Below, piece after piece: positions 19,413 to 28,296 of a stretch of DNA of 64,000 nt. Source of the DNA: Algiphilus sp965216485 (GTDB taxonomy: Bacteria > Pseudomonadota > Gammaproteobacteria > Nevskiales > Nevskiaceae); contig NZ_OZ244162.1 in the NCBI RefSeq assembly GCF_965216485.1, positions 2,232,001 through 2,296,000 on the forward strand. Reading direction: 5' to 3'. The notes below the pieces were generated by a model. The model searched no databases. It was not told the origin of the DNA and saw only the letters and a program-made list of their open reading frames with translations. A program made the translations under genes and the position numbers. How positions within the stretch are numbered: position 1 is the first letter of the stretch; every line of letters starts with the position of its first letter.

Positions 19413-20001
19413 CCGTTTGCCGCAGCCGCGCCTGCTCGGCCTTCTGCCGCGCAAGCTGGGCGCCCTGGGCGTCACCCTGCTGCCTGCGTGCATCTGCCAG
19501 GGTGCGCCAATTTCGCGCTTCCAGATAGGGGTTGCCTCGCGCCAGACTGTTGGCGCGATCAGCAGTCGCGGCCGCCTGCTGGGCTTCACCCGCCTGCAGC
19601 CGAACCTCTGCGAGACGCGCCCAGACAAAGGCATTGCGGGGTTCAATGCGCAGCGCACGCTCCAGCACCGCAATGGCGGTCTCGTAGCGCGCCTCGCGGG
19701 CCGCCTGATCCGCCTGTTGCACCAGACTGACGACGGCGGGCCCGCTGACCTCTGACAGGGAACGGGGATGGCGCTCGGTCAGCGATTCGGGCTGCTCCGT
19801 TGCAGGCGGTTGATAAATCGCCACTTCGGTACCGTCGCGCGGCGCCTGACGCTCACGTTCACCCGCGGCAGCCCGGTCGCTCCGCTGACCGTCCGTTTCT
19901 GACGGGGCGGACTCGAAAACGGTGCCGGTCGTGCGCTCATGCGGCAGCGTGCCGCACGCGCCCAAGGCGAGCGCAAGCACAACCAGCAAACCGCGCGTCA
20001 T
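19402..20001 (-). CDS. TPR-repeat lipoprotein
   Basis: The 199-residue protein has a lipoprotein signal with lipobox LGAC (Cys16), so it is probably anchored in the outer or inner membrane. After a disordered Ser/Arg/Pro/Glu-rich stretch it has about two tetratricopeptide repeats (residues about 95-190), which usually mediate protein contacts. Its ATG overlaps the mrcB stop (ATGA), so a role near PBP1B, similar to lipoprotein activators, is worth considering; the sequence is not that of LpoB. Confidence 0.8.
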   Translation of the reverse strand: MTRGLLVVLALALGACGTLPHERTTGTVFESAPSETDGQRSDRAAAGERERQAPRDGTEVAIYQPPATEQPESLTERHPRSLSEVSGPAVVSLVQQADQAAREARYETAIAVLERALRIEPRNAFVWARLAEVRLQAGEAQQAAATADRANSLARGNPYLEARNWRTLADARRQQGDAQGAQLARQKAEQARLRQTGGN

Positions 20002-22280
20002 TGCCACAGGCGCTGAAACCATCCACGCACTCCTTCGGAGGGATCGCTACCCGCACAGGGCGCCTCGCGCTCTGGCGCGAAGCCTTCGATGAAGGGCAGC
20101 GAAATGACTTGTTGACACCCTTCGCCTGCGCGCAGTCCGCTCTCTCGGTCGATCTGCACCTGTTCCACACCGGAAGGCATGAAGGGTTCATAACTCTGTA
20201 GGTCAAGCGCCGCCATGGTAGCTGACCACAGGGGCAATGCGCCGCTGGAACCGCTCAGCCCGGTGGGCGCATTGTCATCGCGACCCACCCAGAAGACGCC
20301 GACGCGATCACCACCAAAGCCGGCGAACCAGGCATCGCGATACCCATCTGTCGTGCCCGTCTTGCCCGCCACGCGCGTCGTCGGGTCGATCCAGCGGTAG
20401 ACACCACCCCCCGTTCCGAAGATCGTCACCTGCTCCAGGGCCCAATTGGTCAGGTAGGTGGGCGCCTCCTCGAGACCCCGCTGCACCTGCATGCCGTAGC
20501 GGGTGAGTGGCTCGCCCTCGGCATCGGTGACTTCCCGGATCCCGGTCAGGGGATAGCGGAATCCGCCGCTCGCGAGCGTGCTGTACATCTGCGCGACCTC
20601 CAGGGGCGACAGATCAATCGCGCCCAGCGCCAAGGACGGCAAGGCCGTGGGCGCCTGCTCAAGCCCCGCGGCGCGCATGGTCTGTGCCACTGCCTTGGGG
20701 GTGACGGCGAGGCCAAGATGGGCGGTTGCCAGATTGTAGGAACGCGCCAGCGCCTCATACAGACGGACCTCGCCGTGTATTTGCTCGGCATCGTAATTCT
20801 TTGGCTCCCACACGGAGCCATTGGGCATCTCCAGACGCAACGGCTTGTCTTCGAGCAGGCTATACAGATGAAAACGCTCTGGCTGTGACAGTGCGGTGTG
20901 GTAGACGAAGGGCTTGGCCAAAGATCCGATGGGACGGCGCGCATCCAAGGCGCGATTGAAGCCGCGATACCGGCCCTCGCGCCCGCCGGCCAATGCGGCC
21001 ACTTCGCCGCTCTCCGCGCGCGTGATCAGGGCTGCGGCCTCCAGGCTGCCTTGCTCGATATTGCGCTGGGATTCGATACGCGAAAGGCCATCGCGAATCT
21101 GGCGCTCCAGTTCGGCTTGGGCATGCGGGTCCAGGGTGGTGAAGATGCGAAGGCCCTCGCTCTGCAGATCTTCCTTGCGATAGTCCGCCTCCAGCTGTCG
21201 TCGCACCAACTCGACAAAGGCCGGATAACGCACTGCGCCGCCGTCGCCATCGCTTTCCACACCGAGGGGCGCGGCAATCGCGCGCTGGTAACGCGCCTCG
21301 CTGATCAACCCGTTTTCTTCAAAAAGCCGGAGCACGAGATCGCGTCGGGCGCGCGCCCGCTCGGGATGCCGACGTGGGTTGTAATAGGAAGCGCCTTTGG
21401 CCAACGAGATCAGCAAGGCCGTTTCTGCAGCATTGAGCTCGGACACCGGCTTGTTGAAGTAATGGCCGGCCGCCAGGCCAAATCCATGAATGGCGCGACT
21501 GCCGTCCTGGCCAAGGAAGATCTCGTTGATATAGGCCTCGAGCACTTCCTCCTTGTCATAGTGCAGCTCGAGCAGGATCGCCATGATGGCCTCCTTGATC
21601 TTGCGCTGCAGGTTCTGGTCCAGGGTCAGAAAGAAGTTGCGCACCAACTGCTGGGTGATCGTGCTTCCTCCCTGCACGACCCGACCCGCCTTGACGTTGG
21701 CCACCATCGCCCGCGCAATGCCGCGCAGCGACACACCCCAGTGCGAGTAGAAATGGCGATCCTCGACCAGGATGATGCCCTTGGCGAGCAATTCCGGGAC
21801 TTCCTCGCGCCGGAGCAGCAAGCGATCCTCCGCGCGCGCAGCGTGAATGCTGCCGATCGCCAACGGGTCGATGCGTACCAGCGCATGGCTGCTGGACACG
21901 CCCGGCTCGACGATCTCTCGAATACCGGCATCATCGAAACGTACGAACAGCCGGCGCGAGGGCTCCTTGCCGTCCCAATACTGGAAAGCGCGGCTGACAA
22001 GATCCACTGCGCGTCGCGACTGGGCATAGCTCCCCGGCTTGGAGGGCGTGGCCACCTTGCGATAGCCCAGCCGATCGAGTTCCCGCGCCAGTGCCTGCGC
22101 ATCCATTGGCTTGCCCGGATACAACTCAAGCGGCGCGGCAAAGACCTTCGAGGGCACCGCCCAGCGCACACCGGCGAAGCGCTCCCGGATCACCTGATCG
22201 AGATAAAGAATATACAGGCTGCCGGCAACCAGGCCGACAGCCAGAGTCACCAGCGCGGCGACGCGCAGCTTGGAACGCAC
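19998..22280 (-). CDS. mrcB: Penicillin-binding protein 1B
   Basis: PBP1B is the bifunctional peptidoglycan synthase: glycosyltransferase and transpeptidase in the periplasm. The 760-residue protein has one N-terminal membrane helix, a UB2H-like region, the glycosyltransferase motif EDRHFYSHWG with the catalytic Glu, QGGSTITQQL, and transpeptidase motifs SLAK, SYN and KTGT. The start is GTG at 22280. The downstream gene encodes a lipoprotein with overlapping start. Confidence 0.96.
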   Translation of the reverse strand: MRSKLRVAALVTLAVGLVAGSLYILYLDQVIRERFAGVRWAVPSKVFAAPLELYPGKPMDAQALARELDRLGYRKVATPSKPGSYAQSRRAVDLVSRAFQYWDGKEPSRRLFVRFDDAGIREIVEPGVSSSHALVRIDPLAIGSIHAARAEDRLLLRREEVPELLAKGIILVEDRHFYSHWGVSLRGIARAMVANVKAGRVVQGGSTITQQLVRNFFLTLDQNLQRKIKEAIMAILLELHYDKEEVLEAYINEIFLGQDGSRAIHGFGLAAGHYFNKPVSELNAAETALLISLAKGASYYNPRRHPERARARRDLVLRLFEENGLISEARYQRAIAAPLGVESDGDGGAVRYPAFVELVRRQLEADYRKEDLQSEGLRIFTTLDPHAQAELERQIRDGLSRIESQRNIEQGSLEAAALITRAESGEVAALAGGREGRYRGFNRALDARRPIGSLAKPFVYHTALSQPERFHLYSLLEDKPLRLEMPNGSVWEPKNYDAEQIHGEVRLYEALARSYNLATAHLGLAVTPKAVAQTMRAAGLEQAPTALPSLALGAIDLSPLEVAQMYSTLASGGFRYPLTGIREVTDAEGEPLTRYGMQVQRGLEEAPTYLTNWALEQVTIFGTGGGVYRWIDPTTRVAGKTGTTDGYRDAWFAGFGGDRVGVFWVGRDDNAPTGLSGSSGALPLWSATMAALDLQSYEPFMPSGVEQVQIDRESGLRAGEGCQQVISLPFIEGFAPEREAPCAGSDPSEGVRGWFQRLWQ

Positions 22281-22372
22281 AGATTGCTCAGTTGGCCTTC
22301 GATACCGGCCCGTATTGTAGCCGCCTCGTCATGGTGCAAGCGCTGGCGGCGAGCGATACCGGCCAGCGGTGG

Positions 22373-23098
22373 CTACTGTGCGGCGCGGACGATTTCCTCG
22401 ACGCGGTCAATATCCACGTAGCGCACGTCCTGCCCGGTCACCATGTAGATGGTGTGCTCCCCGATATTGCGGGCGTGGTCCCCAATGCGCTCCAGCGCGC
22501 GCACGGCCCACATGAGGTCGACTGCACGCTTGATATTGCGCGCGTCCTCCAGCATGTAGGTCATGTTCAGACGGATGATCTCCTCGTGCTCGCGATCGAC
22601 CTTGTCGTCTTCACGCGCGACACGCAGGGCGGCGTCCGGATCCAGGCGGGCGAAGCCATCCAGCGCACCGCGCAGCATCTTCTGCACGTGCAGGCCCAGG
22701 TTCTCCGCCTCGGTGAAAGCGTCGGCGTGGCGGCCGCGGGCGTCGGTCAGCCGTGTGGCCATCTTGTAGACCTTCTTGGCCTCGTCACCGATGCGCTCCA
22801 GATCGACGATGACACGCGATACGGTCAGGATGAGGCGTAGATCGCTGGCGGTGGGCTGACGGCGCGCAATGAGCTCGGCAATGGATTCGTCAATGGAAAC
22901 TTCCAGCGTATTGACCTTGCGATCCTCGGCCTTGACCTCCTTGAAGTCGGGCGCACGACCACTGGCCAGTGCCTCCACCGCATCGCTGAGCAATTGCTCG
23001 ACGATGCCCCCCATGCTGAGCACACGCTCGCGCAGGTCCTCGATCTCCTCGTTGAATTCCTTCGAGATGTGCTTACCGAGTGAGGACTTGTCGATCAT
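22373..23098 (-). CDS. phoU: Phosphate signalling protein PhoU
   Basis: PhoU is the negative regulator that connects the PstSCAB transporter to PhoR and dampens the Pho response when phosphate is ample. The 241-residue protein has two repeated three-helix bundles with the metal-binding-type motifs DLERIGDEAKK and ALERIGDHARNI. It is the last gene of the pst unit, after a 176-base gap behind pstB. Confidence 0.97.
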   Translation of the reverse strand: MIDKSSLGKHISKEFNEEIEDLRERVLSMGGIVEQLLSDAVEALASGRAPDFKEVKAEDRKVNTLEVSIDESIAELIARRQPTASDLRLILTVSRVIVDLERIGDEAKKVYKMATRLTDARGRHADAFTEAENLGLHVQKMLRGALDGFARLDPDAALRVAREDDKVDREHEEIIRLNMTYMLEDARNIKRAVDLMWAVRALERIGDHARNIGEHTIYMVTGQDVRYVDIDRVEEIVRAAQ

Positions 23099-23275
23099 GG
23101 GCGTCTCCGAAGCCGTCTTGGTTGTGGTGCGCAGTTGCGCTTGGAATGCAGGATTGCCGAGTGCACCTACGCTAGGGCAACTAGATTACAGGCAGTGAAG
23201 CCCGTCCGGAGCCGAGCGACGAGCGGGACGACAGACGGTGCCATCAACGGTTCCCGACGCCGTGGCCAACATTGC
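23099..23275 (-). other. Gap between pstB and phoU
   Basis: This 177-base gap is long for an otherwise tight operon. I see no Pho box, no strong hairpin and no reading frame with a plausible start. It may hold a separate phoU promoter, but no convincing -35/-10 pair is visible. Confidence 0.4.
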
Positions 23276-24112
23276 CTAGCCAAAGCGGCCCGTAATGTAG
23301 TCTTCCGTTTCCTTCTGCTTGGGATTCGTGAAGATCCGGCGCGTATCGTCGAACTCCACCACTTCCCCCAGATACAGATAGGCCGTGTAATCCGACACGC
23401 GCGCTGCCTGCTGCATGTTGTGCGTGACGATGACGATGGTGTACTTCTTCTTCAGCTCGGTGATGAGCTCCTCAACCTTCGCCGTGGAGATCGGGTCGAG
23501 TGCCGAACACGGCTCGTCCAGCAGCATGACTTCCGGCTCGATCGCGATGGCGCGCGCAATGACAAGACGCTGCTGTTGACCACCAGACATGCCGAAGGCA
23601 TTGTCGTCCAGTCGGTCCTTGACCTCATCCCAGAGTGCGGCGCCACGCAGCGCCTTCTCGACCGCCTCCGACAACACGCGCTTGTCGTTCACGCCCTGCA
23701 GGCGCAAGCCGTAGGCGACGTTCTCGAAGATCGACTTCGGGAAGGGGTTCGGTTTCTGGAACACCATACCCACGCGCCGACGCAGCGCGGCCACGTCCAC
23801 GCGCTTGTCGTAGATGTCGTCCTGATCAATGCGGATCAGCCCTTCCACCCGGCACGTGTCAACCAGATCGTTCATGCGGTTGAAGCAGCGCAGCAGCGTC
23901 GACTTGCCGCAGCCCGAAGGCCCGATGAAGGCGGTCACCCGTCCACGCGGAATCTTGAGATTGATGTTCTTGAGCGCCTGCGACTCACCGTAGAACAGGT
24001 TGAGATTGCTGACTTCGATGCAGGTGTCTTCGTTCGCCAGGGAACGCGTCCCGCCGTTGGTGGCGGAAGGACGGCTGCCGGGCATCGGGACTTGCGGGGA
24101 TTGCTCCACCAT
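23276..24112 (-). CDS. pstB: Phosphate ABC transporter ATPase PstB
   Basis: PstB hydrolyses ATP to power phosphate import through PstC and PstA. The 278-residue protein has Walker A GPSGCGKST, signature SGGQQQRL, Walker B VMLLDEPCSALDP and the H-loop VTHNMQQAARV. It has about 25 extra N-terminal residues rich in Ser/Pro before the ABC core. It follows pstA by 21 bases. Confidence 0.98.
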   Translation of the reverse strand: MVEQSPQVPMPGSRPSATNGGTRSLANEDTCIEVSNLNLFYGESQALKNINLKIPRGRVTAFIGPSGCGKSTLLRCFNRMNDLVDTCRVEGLIRIDQDDIYDKRVDVAALRRRVGMVFQKPNPFPKSIFENVAYGLRLQGVNDKRVLSEAVEKALRGAALWDEVKDRLDDNAFGMSGGQQQRLVIARAIAIEPEVMLLDEPCSALDPISTAKVEELITELKKKYTIVIVTHNMQQAARVSDYTAYLYLGEVVEFDDTRRIFTNPKQKETEDYITGRFG

Positions 24113-24133
24113 GAGGACTCCGTTGGCCGTCGA

Positions 24134-25813
24134 TCAATCGCTGTCGGCGCGGAAGCGCTCGCGCAGACGATTGCGGATCGAAATGGCCGTGAGGTTCAGG
24201 GAAATGATGATGAACAACAGCATCAACGAGGTTGCGTAGACCAGCGGCCGTGCCGCTTCCACGTTCGGGCTCTGGAAGCCCACGTCGTAGATGTGGAAAC
24301 CGAGGTGCATGATCTTGCGTTCCAGATGCAGGAACGGGAACTCGCCGTCGATCGGCAGTGCCGGCGCCAACTTGACGACGCCGACCAGCATCAGCGGCGC
24401 TACCTCGCCCGCCGCCCGCGCCACGGCAAGGATGAGCCCCGTCATCATGGCCGGCGCGGCCATGGGCAGCACGATGCGCCGCAGCGTCTCCGCCTTGGTC
24501 GCCCCCAGGGCCAGGCTGCCCTCGCGCACCGCACGCGGGATGCGTGTCAGCCCCTCCTCGGTGGCAACGATCACGACCGGCAGCGTCAGCAGCGCCAGCG
24601 TCAGCGACGCCCACAGCAGGCCCGGGGTGCCGAATACCGGCTGCGGAGCCAGCTCGGGATAGAACAGGGCATCGATACTGCCGCCCATGGTGTAGACGAA
24701 AAAGCCCAGGCCAAAGACGCCGAAGACAATGGAGGGCACGCCCGCGAGGTTGTAGACGGAAATGCGCACGATGCGCAGGAAAGTGCCCTGGCGCGCATAT
24801 TCCCGCAGATAGATCGCGGCCACCACGCCGAAAGGCGTGACGACGATGGACATCAGCAGCACCATCGTGATGGTGCCGAAGATGGCCGGCATGATGCCGC
24901 CCTCGGTATTGGCCTCGCGCGGAAAACCGAGTACGAATTCCTTGAGCTTGACCAGGTAGTAGCCGGTCTTCTCGAATACCGACATATCGTTGTTGCGCGT
25001 CGCCCGGATGAGATTGGAGAGCTTCATCTCCTTCTCACGCCCGTCGGCGGTGCGCATGGTGACCGATGCCCGGTTCAGCTCGCGCATCAACACATCGCGC
25101 TTCTCGCGCAGCTTCTTGTACTCGGCCTGCGCCGCTTGCCGCTCAGCCTCGATCTCGGCCATGCGCCGCTGGTACTCATCCTCGCTGATCTTGTCGCGGT
25201 TGAATTCCAGACCGCGCTCATCCAGGCGCGCCTGCTCCAGCCGGTAATTGATCGCACCGATCTCGTACCGGTCGATGTGTTCCAGTTCGTCGACCTGCTC
25301 GCGGTTCTTGTCAAGCATGGCCTTCAGTTCCTCGAAGGCCTCGTCGCCCCGCGCAATGATCTCGCCGTCGCGCTTGATATTGACCAGATAGCCGTAGAAA
25401 TTCCCGTACTCGCGCCGTTCCAGCATGATCGCGTCCTCGGGTATCCGGGTCTCGATCCGCCGCGGCTCGAGGATCCAGCGGAAATCGCTGCCGAAGACAT
25501 CGCGGTTACCGATCTTGAACTGCGCCCGGGAGGTCAGTGCATCGCCATCGGCCTGCCCCGCCAGATCGGTATCCTGCAGCTGCAGTGGCGTCAGCGTCTC
25601 GGTGTCGGTGATTTCGCCCAGCACGATTTCGATCTCGCCGCTGGCCGTGCGCACCTTGGTCTCGATCAGTTCTGCGGGCCAGAAGTGCCCGAAGCCGCGT
25701 ACCGCGATCAGCCCGATCAGCCCGATCACCATCAGCAGACTGACGGTCAGCGCACCTCCGATCATCCAGACCCAAGGATCGCCGCTGGCGAACCATTTGC
25801 GTGTATTCGACAT
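24134..25813 (-). CDS. pstA: Phosphate ABC transporter permease PstA, long form
   Basis: PstA is one of the two phosphate permease subunits. At 559 residues it is nearly twice the size of E. coli PstA. After the first membrane helix (about 18-40) there is a periplasmic insert of about 240 residues with a strongly charged coiled coil (about 155-240). The permease core, with transmembrane segments and the ABC loop segment REGSLALGATKAETLRRIVLP, fills the last 270 residues. The long form occurs in other gammaproteobacteria; the function of the insert is not known to me. Confidence 0.94.
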   Translation of the reverse strand: MSNTRKWFASGDPWVWMIGGALTVSLLMVIGLIGLIAVRGFGHFWPAELIETKVRTASGEIEIVLGEITDTETLTPLQLQDTDLAGQADGDALTSRAQFKIGNRDVFGSDFRWILEPRRIETRIPEDAIMLERREYGNFYGYLVNIKRDGEIIARGDEAFEELKAMLDKNREQVDELEHIDRYEIGAINYRLEQARLDERGLEFNRDKISEDEYQRRMAEIEAERQAAQAEYKKLREKRDVLMRELNRASVTMRTADGREKEMKLSNLIRATRNNDMSVFEKTGYYLVKLKEFVLGFPREANTEGGIMPAIFGTITMVLLMSIVVTPFGVVAAIYLREYARQGTFLRIVRISVYNLAGVPSIVFGVFGLGFFVYTMGGSIDALFYPELAPQPVFGTPGLLWASLTLALLTLPVVIVATEEGLTRIPRAVREGSLALGATKAETLRRIVLPMAAPAMMTGLILAVARAAGEVAPLMLVGVVKLAPALPIDGEFPFLHLERKIMHLGFHIYDVGFQSPNVEAARPLVYATSLMLLFIIISLNLTAISIRNRLRERFRADSD

Positions 25814-25821
25814 CGGCTTCC

Positions 25822-28110
25822 CTAGAGGTTGCTGTAGCGCTCGCGCAGACGCTGGCGCACGATTTCAGAGACCGTGTTCACGACGAATGTGAACAGCAGC
25901 AGCACGAGTGCGGCGAAGAACAGGACGCGGTAGTGCGTACTGCCCACAGCGGTTTCCGGCAACTCCACCGCGATATTGGCCGACAGCGTGCGCATTCCCT
26001 CGAAGATGTTGAAGTTGACTACGGGGCTGTTGCCAGTGGCCATGAGCACGATCATGGTCTCGCCCACGGCGCGGCCGAAGCCGATCATCACCGCCGAAAA
26101 AATGCCGGGACTCGCGGTCAGCAGCACAACCCGCGTCACCGTCTGCCAGCGCGATGCCCCCAGAGCCAGCGACCCCTGCGTCAGATGCTTGGGCACGGTA
26201 AAGACGGCATCCTCCGCGATCGAGAAGATGGTCGGAATCACCGCAAAGCCCATCGCGATGCCCACCACCAAGGCGTTGCGCTGGTCATAGGTAATACCGA
26301 CGCTGGTCAGCCACTGGCGCATATCGCCGTTGAAGAACCAGAGTTCGGCCCACGGGCTGAGCGTGGCCGATATCCACACCACCAGAACCACGACTGGGAC
26401 CAGCATCGCCGCCTCCCAGCCTGCCGGGACGCGCTCACGCAGGGACTGCGGCATCTTCTGCCAGGCCATGGCGGCCAGCAGGAAGCCGGTCGGCAAGCCG
26501 ACCAGCACCATGAAGATCATGGGCAGGTTGGCTTCCACGAAGGGCGCCAGCCATAGACCGGCCAGAAAGCCAAGAATGACCGTGGGCAAGGCTTCCATCA
26601 GCTCGATGGTGGGCTTCACGGTCTGCCGCATGCGCGGCGTCATGAAATAGGCGGTGTAGATTGCGCCTGCGATGGCCAGCGGCGCCGCAAAGATCATGGC
26701 AAACAGCGCCGCTTTCAGCGTGCCGATGGTCAGCGGCACCATCGACATCTTCGGCTCGAAGGTATTGGAACCGGAGGAGGCCTGCCACACGTAGGCTGGC
26801 TCTTGGCGTCCCTCGTAGAGCACCTTGGTCCACAGCGCCGAGAAGGATAGATCCGGATGTTCGTTCCACAGCTCGAAGAGCACGATCTCACCACCGGCGT
26901 CTTCGATGAGCAATTGCTCGTCCACCGGCGACTGGGCGATGGCGACGATGGCCTGGTCCGCCACCTTCTCGCGCAAGGTGGTTCGATGCGATGTGGAATA
27001 GTGCAGCTGCAGCACGCCGTCGGCGTCACCGGTGGCAAAGCCGCGCCGCCCATAGTCCGCGGCAATCGCCGTCACCGCGGCGTCGTGCGCATCGAAACTG
27101 CGCATCTGCGTCAGCTTGAAGGTGTTGTCCTCCTGACGCGTGAGCATCCACTGCGTCAGGCTGCCGTCGCTGCCGCCCACGATCCACGACTTGGAGCCAT
27201 TCAGGAAACGCAGTTGCGTGATCGCGACCCCCTCGGCGACTGCCTGCGTGGAATCGGCCAGCCCCACAGGCTTGCGATCGTCGATGTTGTAGTAGTAGAG
27301 CGTCCCATCCCCGCCGTGCGCGATGATGTTGGAGAGGTCGGTACTCACCACCAACGATTCGAGATCCGAATCGACAGAACCGAGATCCCGCGTCGATACC
27401 TCTGCTTCCGCCGCACCCCCGAGAAAGCTCTGCCGGGTGCGGACGCGCGCCATTACCAGTCGGTCATCGGCGGTCAGTGCGGCAATGACAGCTCCGCTGG
27501 CGCCACTGGAGCCCGGCTGTACGGTGACCTGACGCAGCGCCTGCCCCTGTGGGTCGACCACCAAGGGCTCCGCACCGTAGGGATACTTCACGTTGGGAAT
27601 CAGGACCCGCTGATCGTTCGGGAAGGTGAGCTTGTAGGCGTCCTCGAGGATGACCGCGGTCCCGTCGGAAAAGCCGTAAGCATGCGTGCGGGTACGCGGT
27701 TCACCGGAGCCGAAGCTGGTGATCTCCGCTTCAGGATTGCCCTCGATGCGCTGCTGCTTGATGACGGACTGATCATCGAGCTCCCAGAACACGATGCGCC
27801 CATCGGCAGTCAATCGCGCGCCGATGTCGCTGTAGCGTTCGAGCATGAGGCGCTGTGAGGGAACATCGCCACCGGCCGGGGCTTCGAATCGCTGAGGGTT
27901 GTCGATACTCGTGCCGCGCAGTATCGGCGCCACCTCGGAGAAGAGGTACACGAAGATCAGGCCCAGCGATACGACGACGGCACCGCCACCGGCCCGGATC
28001 AACCACTTGACCGCGCTGTCCTTGAGGTTGCGACGACGCTGCCGCATTTCCAGCACTTCGCGGCTGGGCAGGATGGCTTTCCCGGCCGAACCTGTTGAGT
28101 TTTGCCCCAC
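25822..28110 (-). CDS. pstC: Phosphate ABC transporter permease PstC, long form
   Basis: PstC is the other phosphate permease subunit. The 762-residue protein has a membrane helix near 35-57, then about 380 extracytoplasmic residues made of repeating beta-strand segments (such as DGRIVFWELDD, DGTLYYYNIDD, DGSLTQWMLTR) that look like a WD40-style propeller, and a C-terminal permease core with LTQGSLALGASRWQTVTRVVL. The start is GTG at 28110 with AAGGGG upstream. It is eight bases before pstA. The extra domain has no counterpart in E. coli PstC. Confidence 0.94.
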   Translation of the reverse strand: MGQNSTGSAGKAILPSREVLEMRQRRRNLKDSAVKWLIRAGGGAVVVSLGLIFVYLFSEVAPILRGTSIDNPQRFEAPAGGDVPSQRLMLERYSDIGARLTADGRIVFWELDDQSVIKQQRIEGNPEAEITSFGSGEPRTRTHAYGFSDGTAVILEDAYKLTFPNDQRVLIPNVKYPYGAEPLVVDPQGQALRQVTVQPGSSGASGAVIAALTADDRLVMARVRTRQSFLGGAAEAEVSTRDLGSVDSDLESLVVSTDLSNIIAHGGDGTLYYYNIDDRKPVGLADSTQAVAEGVAITQLRFLNGSKSWIVGGSDGSLTQWMLTRQEDNTFKLTQMRSFDAHDAAVTAIAADYGRRGFATGDADGVLQLHYSTSHRTTLREKVADQAIVAIAQSPVDEQLLIEDAGGEIVLFELWNEHPDLSFSALWTKVLYEGRQEPAYVWQASSGSNTFEPKMSMVPLTIGTLKAALFAMIFAAPLAIAGAIYTAYFMTPRMRQTVKPTIELMEALPTVILGFLAGLWLAPFVEANLPMIFMVLVGLPTGFLLAAMAWQKMPQSLRERVPAGWEAAMLVPVVVLVVWISATLSPWAELWFFNGDMRQWLTSVGITYDQRNALVVGIAMGFAVIPTIFSIAEDAVFTVPKHLTQGSLALGASRWQTVTRVVLLTASPGIFSAVMIGFGRAVGETMIVLMATGNSPVVNFNIFEGMRTLSANIAVELPETAVGSTHYRVLFFAALVLLLFTFVVNTVSEIVRQRLRERYSNL

Positions 28111-28237
28111 GAGCGCCCCTTATCGACTGACTGCGCGCCCGCGACCGGGCGCCTTCACGAAGCGCGACACTCTAGCGCCGCAATATGACAACCGCTTGTC
28201 TAACATCCCATCCGAAACAGTGCATTCACAGTGGCAA

Positions 28238-28260
28238 GCCGCCGGGATGACCCCGGCGGC
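28238..28260 (-). terminator. Hairpin between pstS and pstC
   Basis: Nine-base arms GCCGCCGGG and CCCGGCGGC with a five-base loop lie 36 bases after the pstS stop. There is no T run, so it is more likely an attenuator or mRNA stabiliser that leaves more pstS than pstCAB message, a common pattern for binding-protein genes. The rest of the 186-base pstS-pstC gap holds no Pho box. Confidence 0.55.
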
Positions 28261-28296
28261 GCGCCTTGCCTGCGGATGCCATCGGTCCGGCAGCAC

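Noticed and set aside
22281..22372. Repeated CGATACCGGCC in the mrcB-phoU gap
   Set aside because: Two direct copies of a short word in a GC-rich gap, without symmetry or register, are not convincing as a site.
23135..25825. Long plus-strand open frame across pstB and pstA
   Set aside because: It covers clear minus-strand transporter genes; its translation is His/Arg/Gln-rich with no domain.
24134..28110. Extra regions of PstA and PstC as accidental fusions or frameshifts
   Set aside because: Both frames are uninterrupted, in operon register, with membrane topology that makes sense; long forms also occur in relatives.
28111..28237. TTGTCAT near pstC as a Pho box
   Set aside because: Only one heptamer matches; no second one lies 11 bases away.
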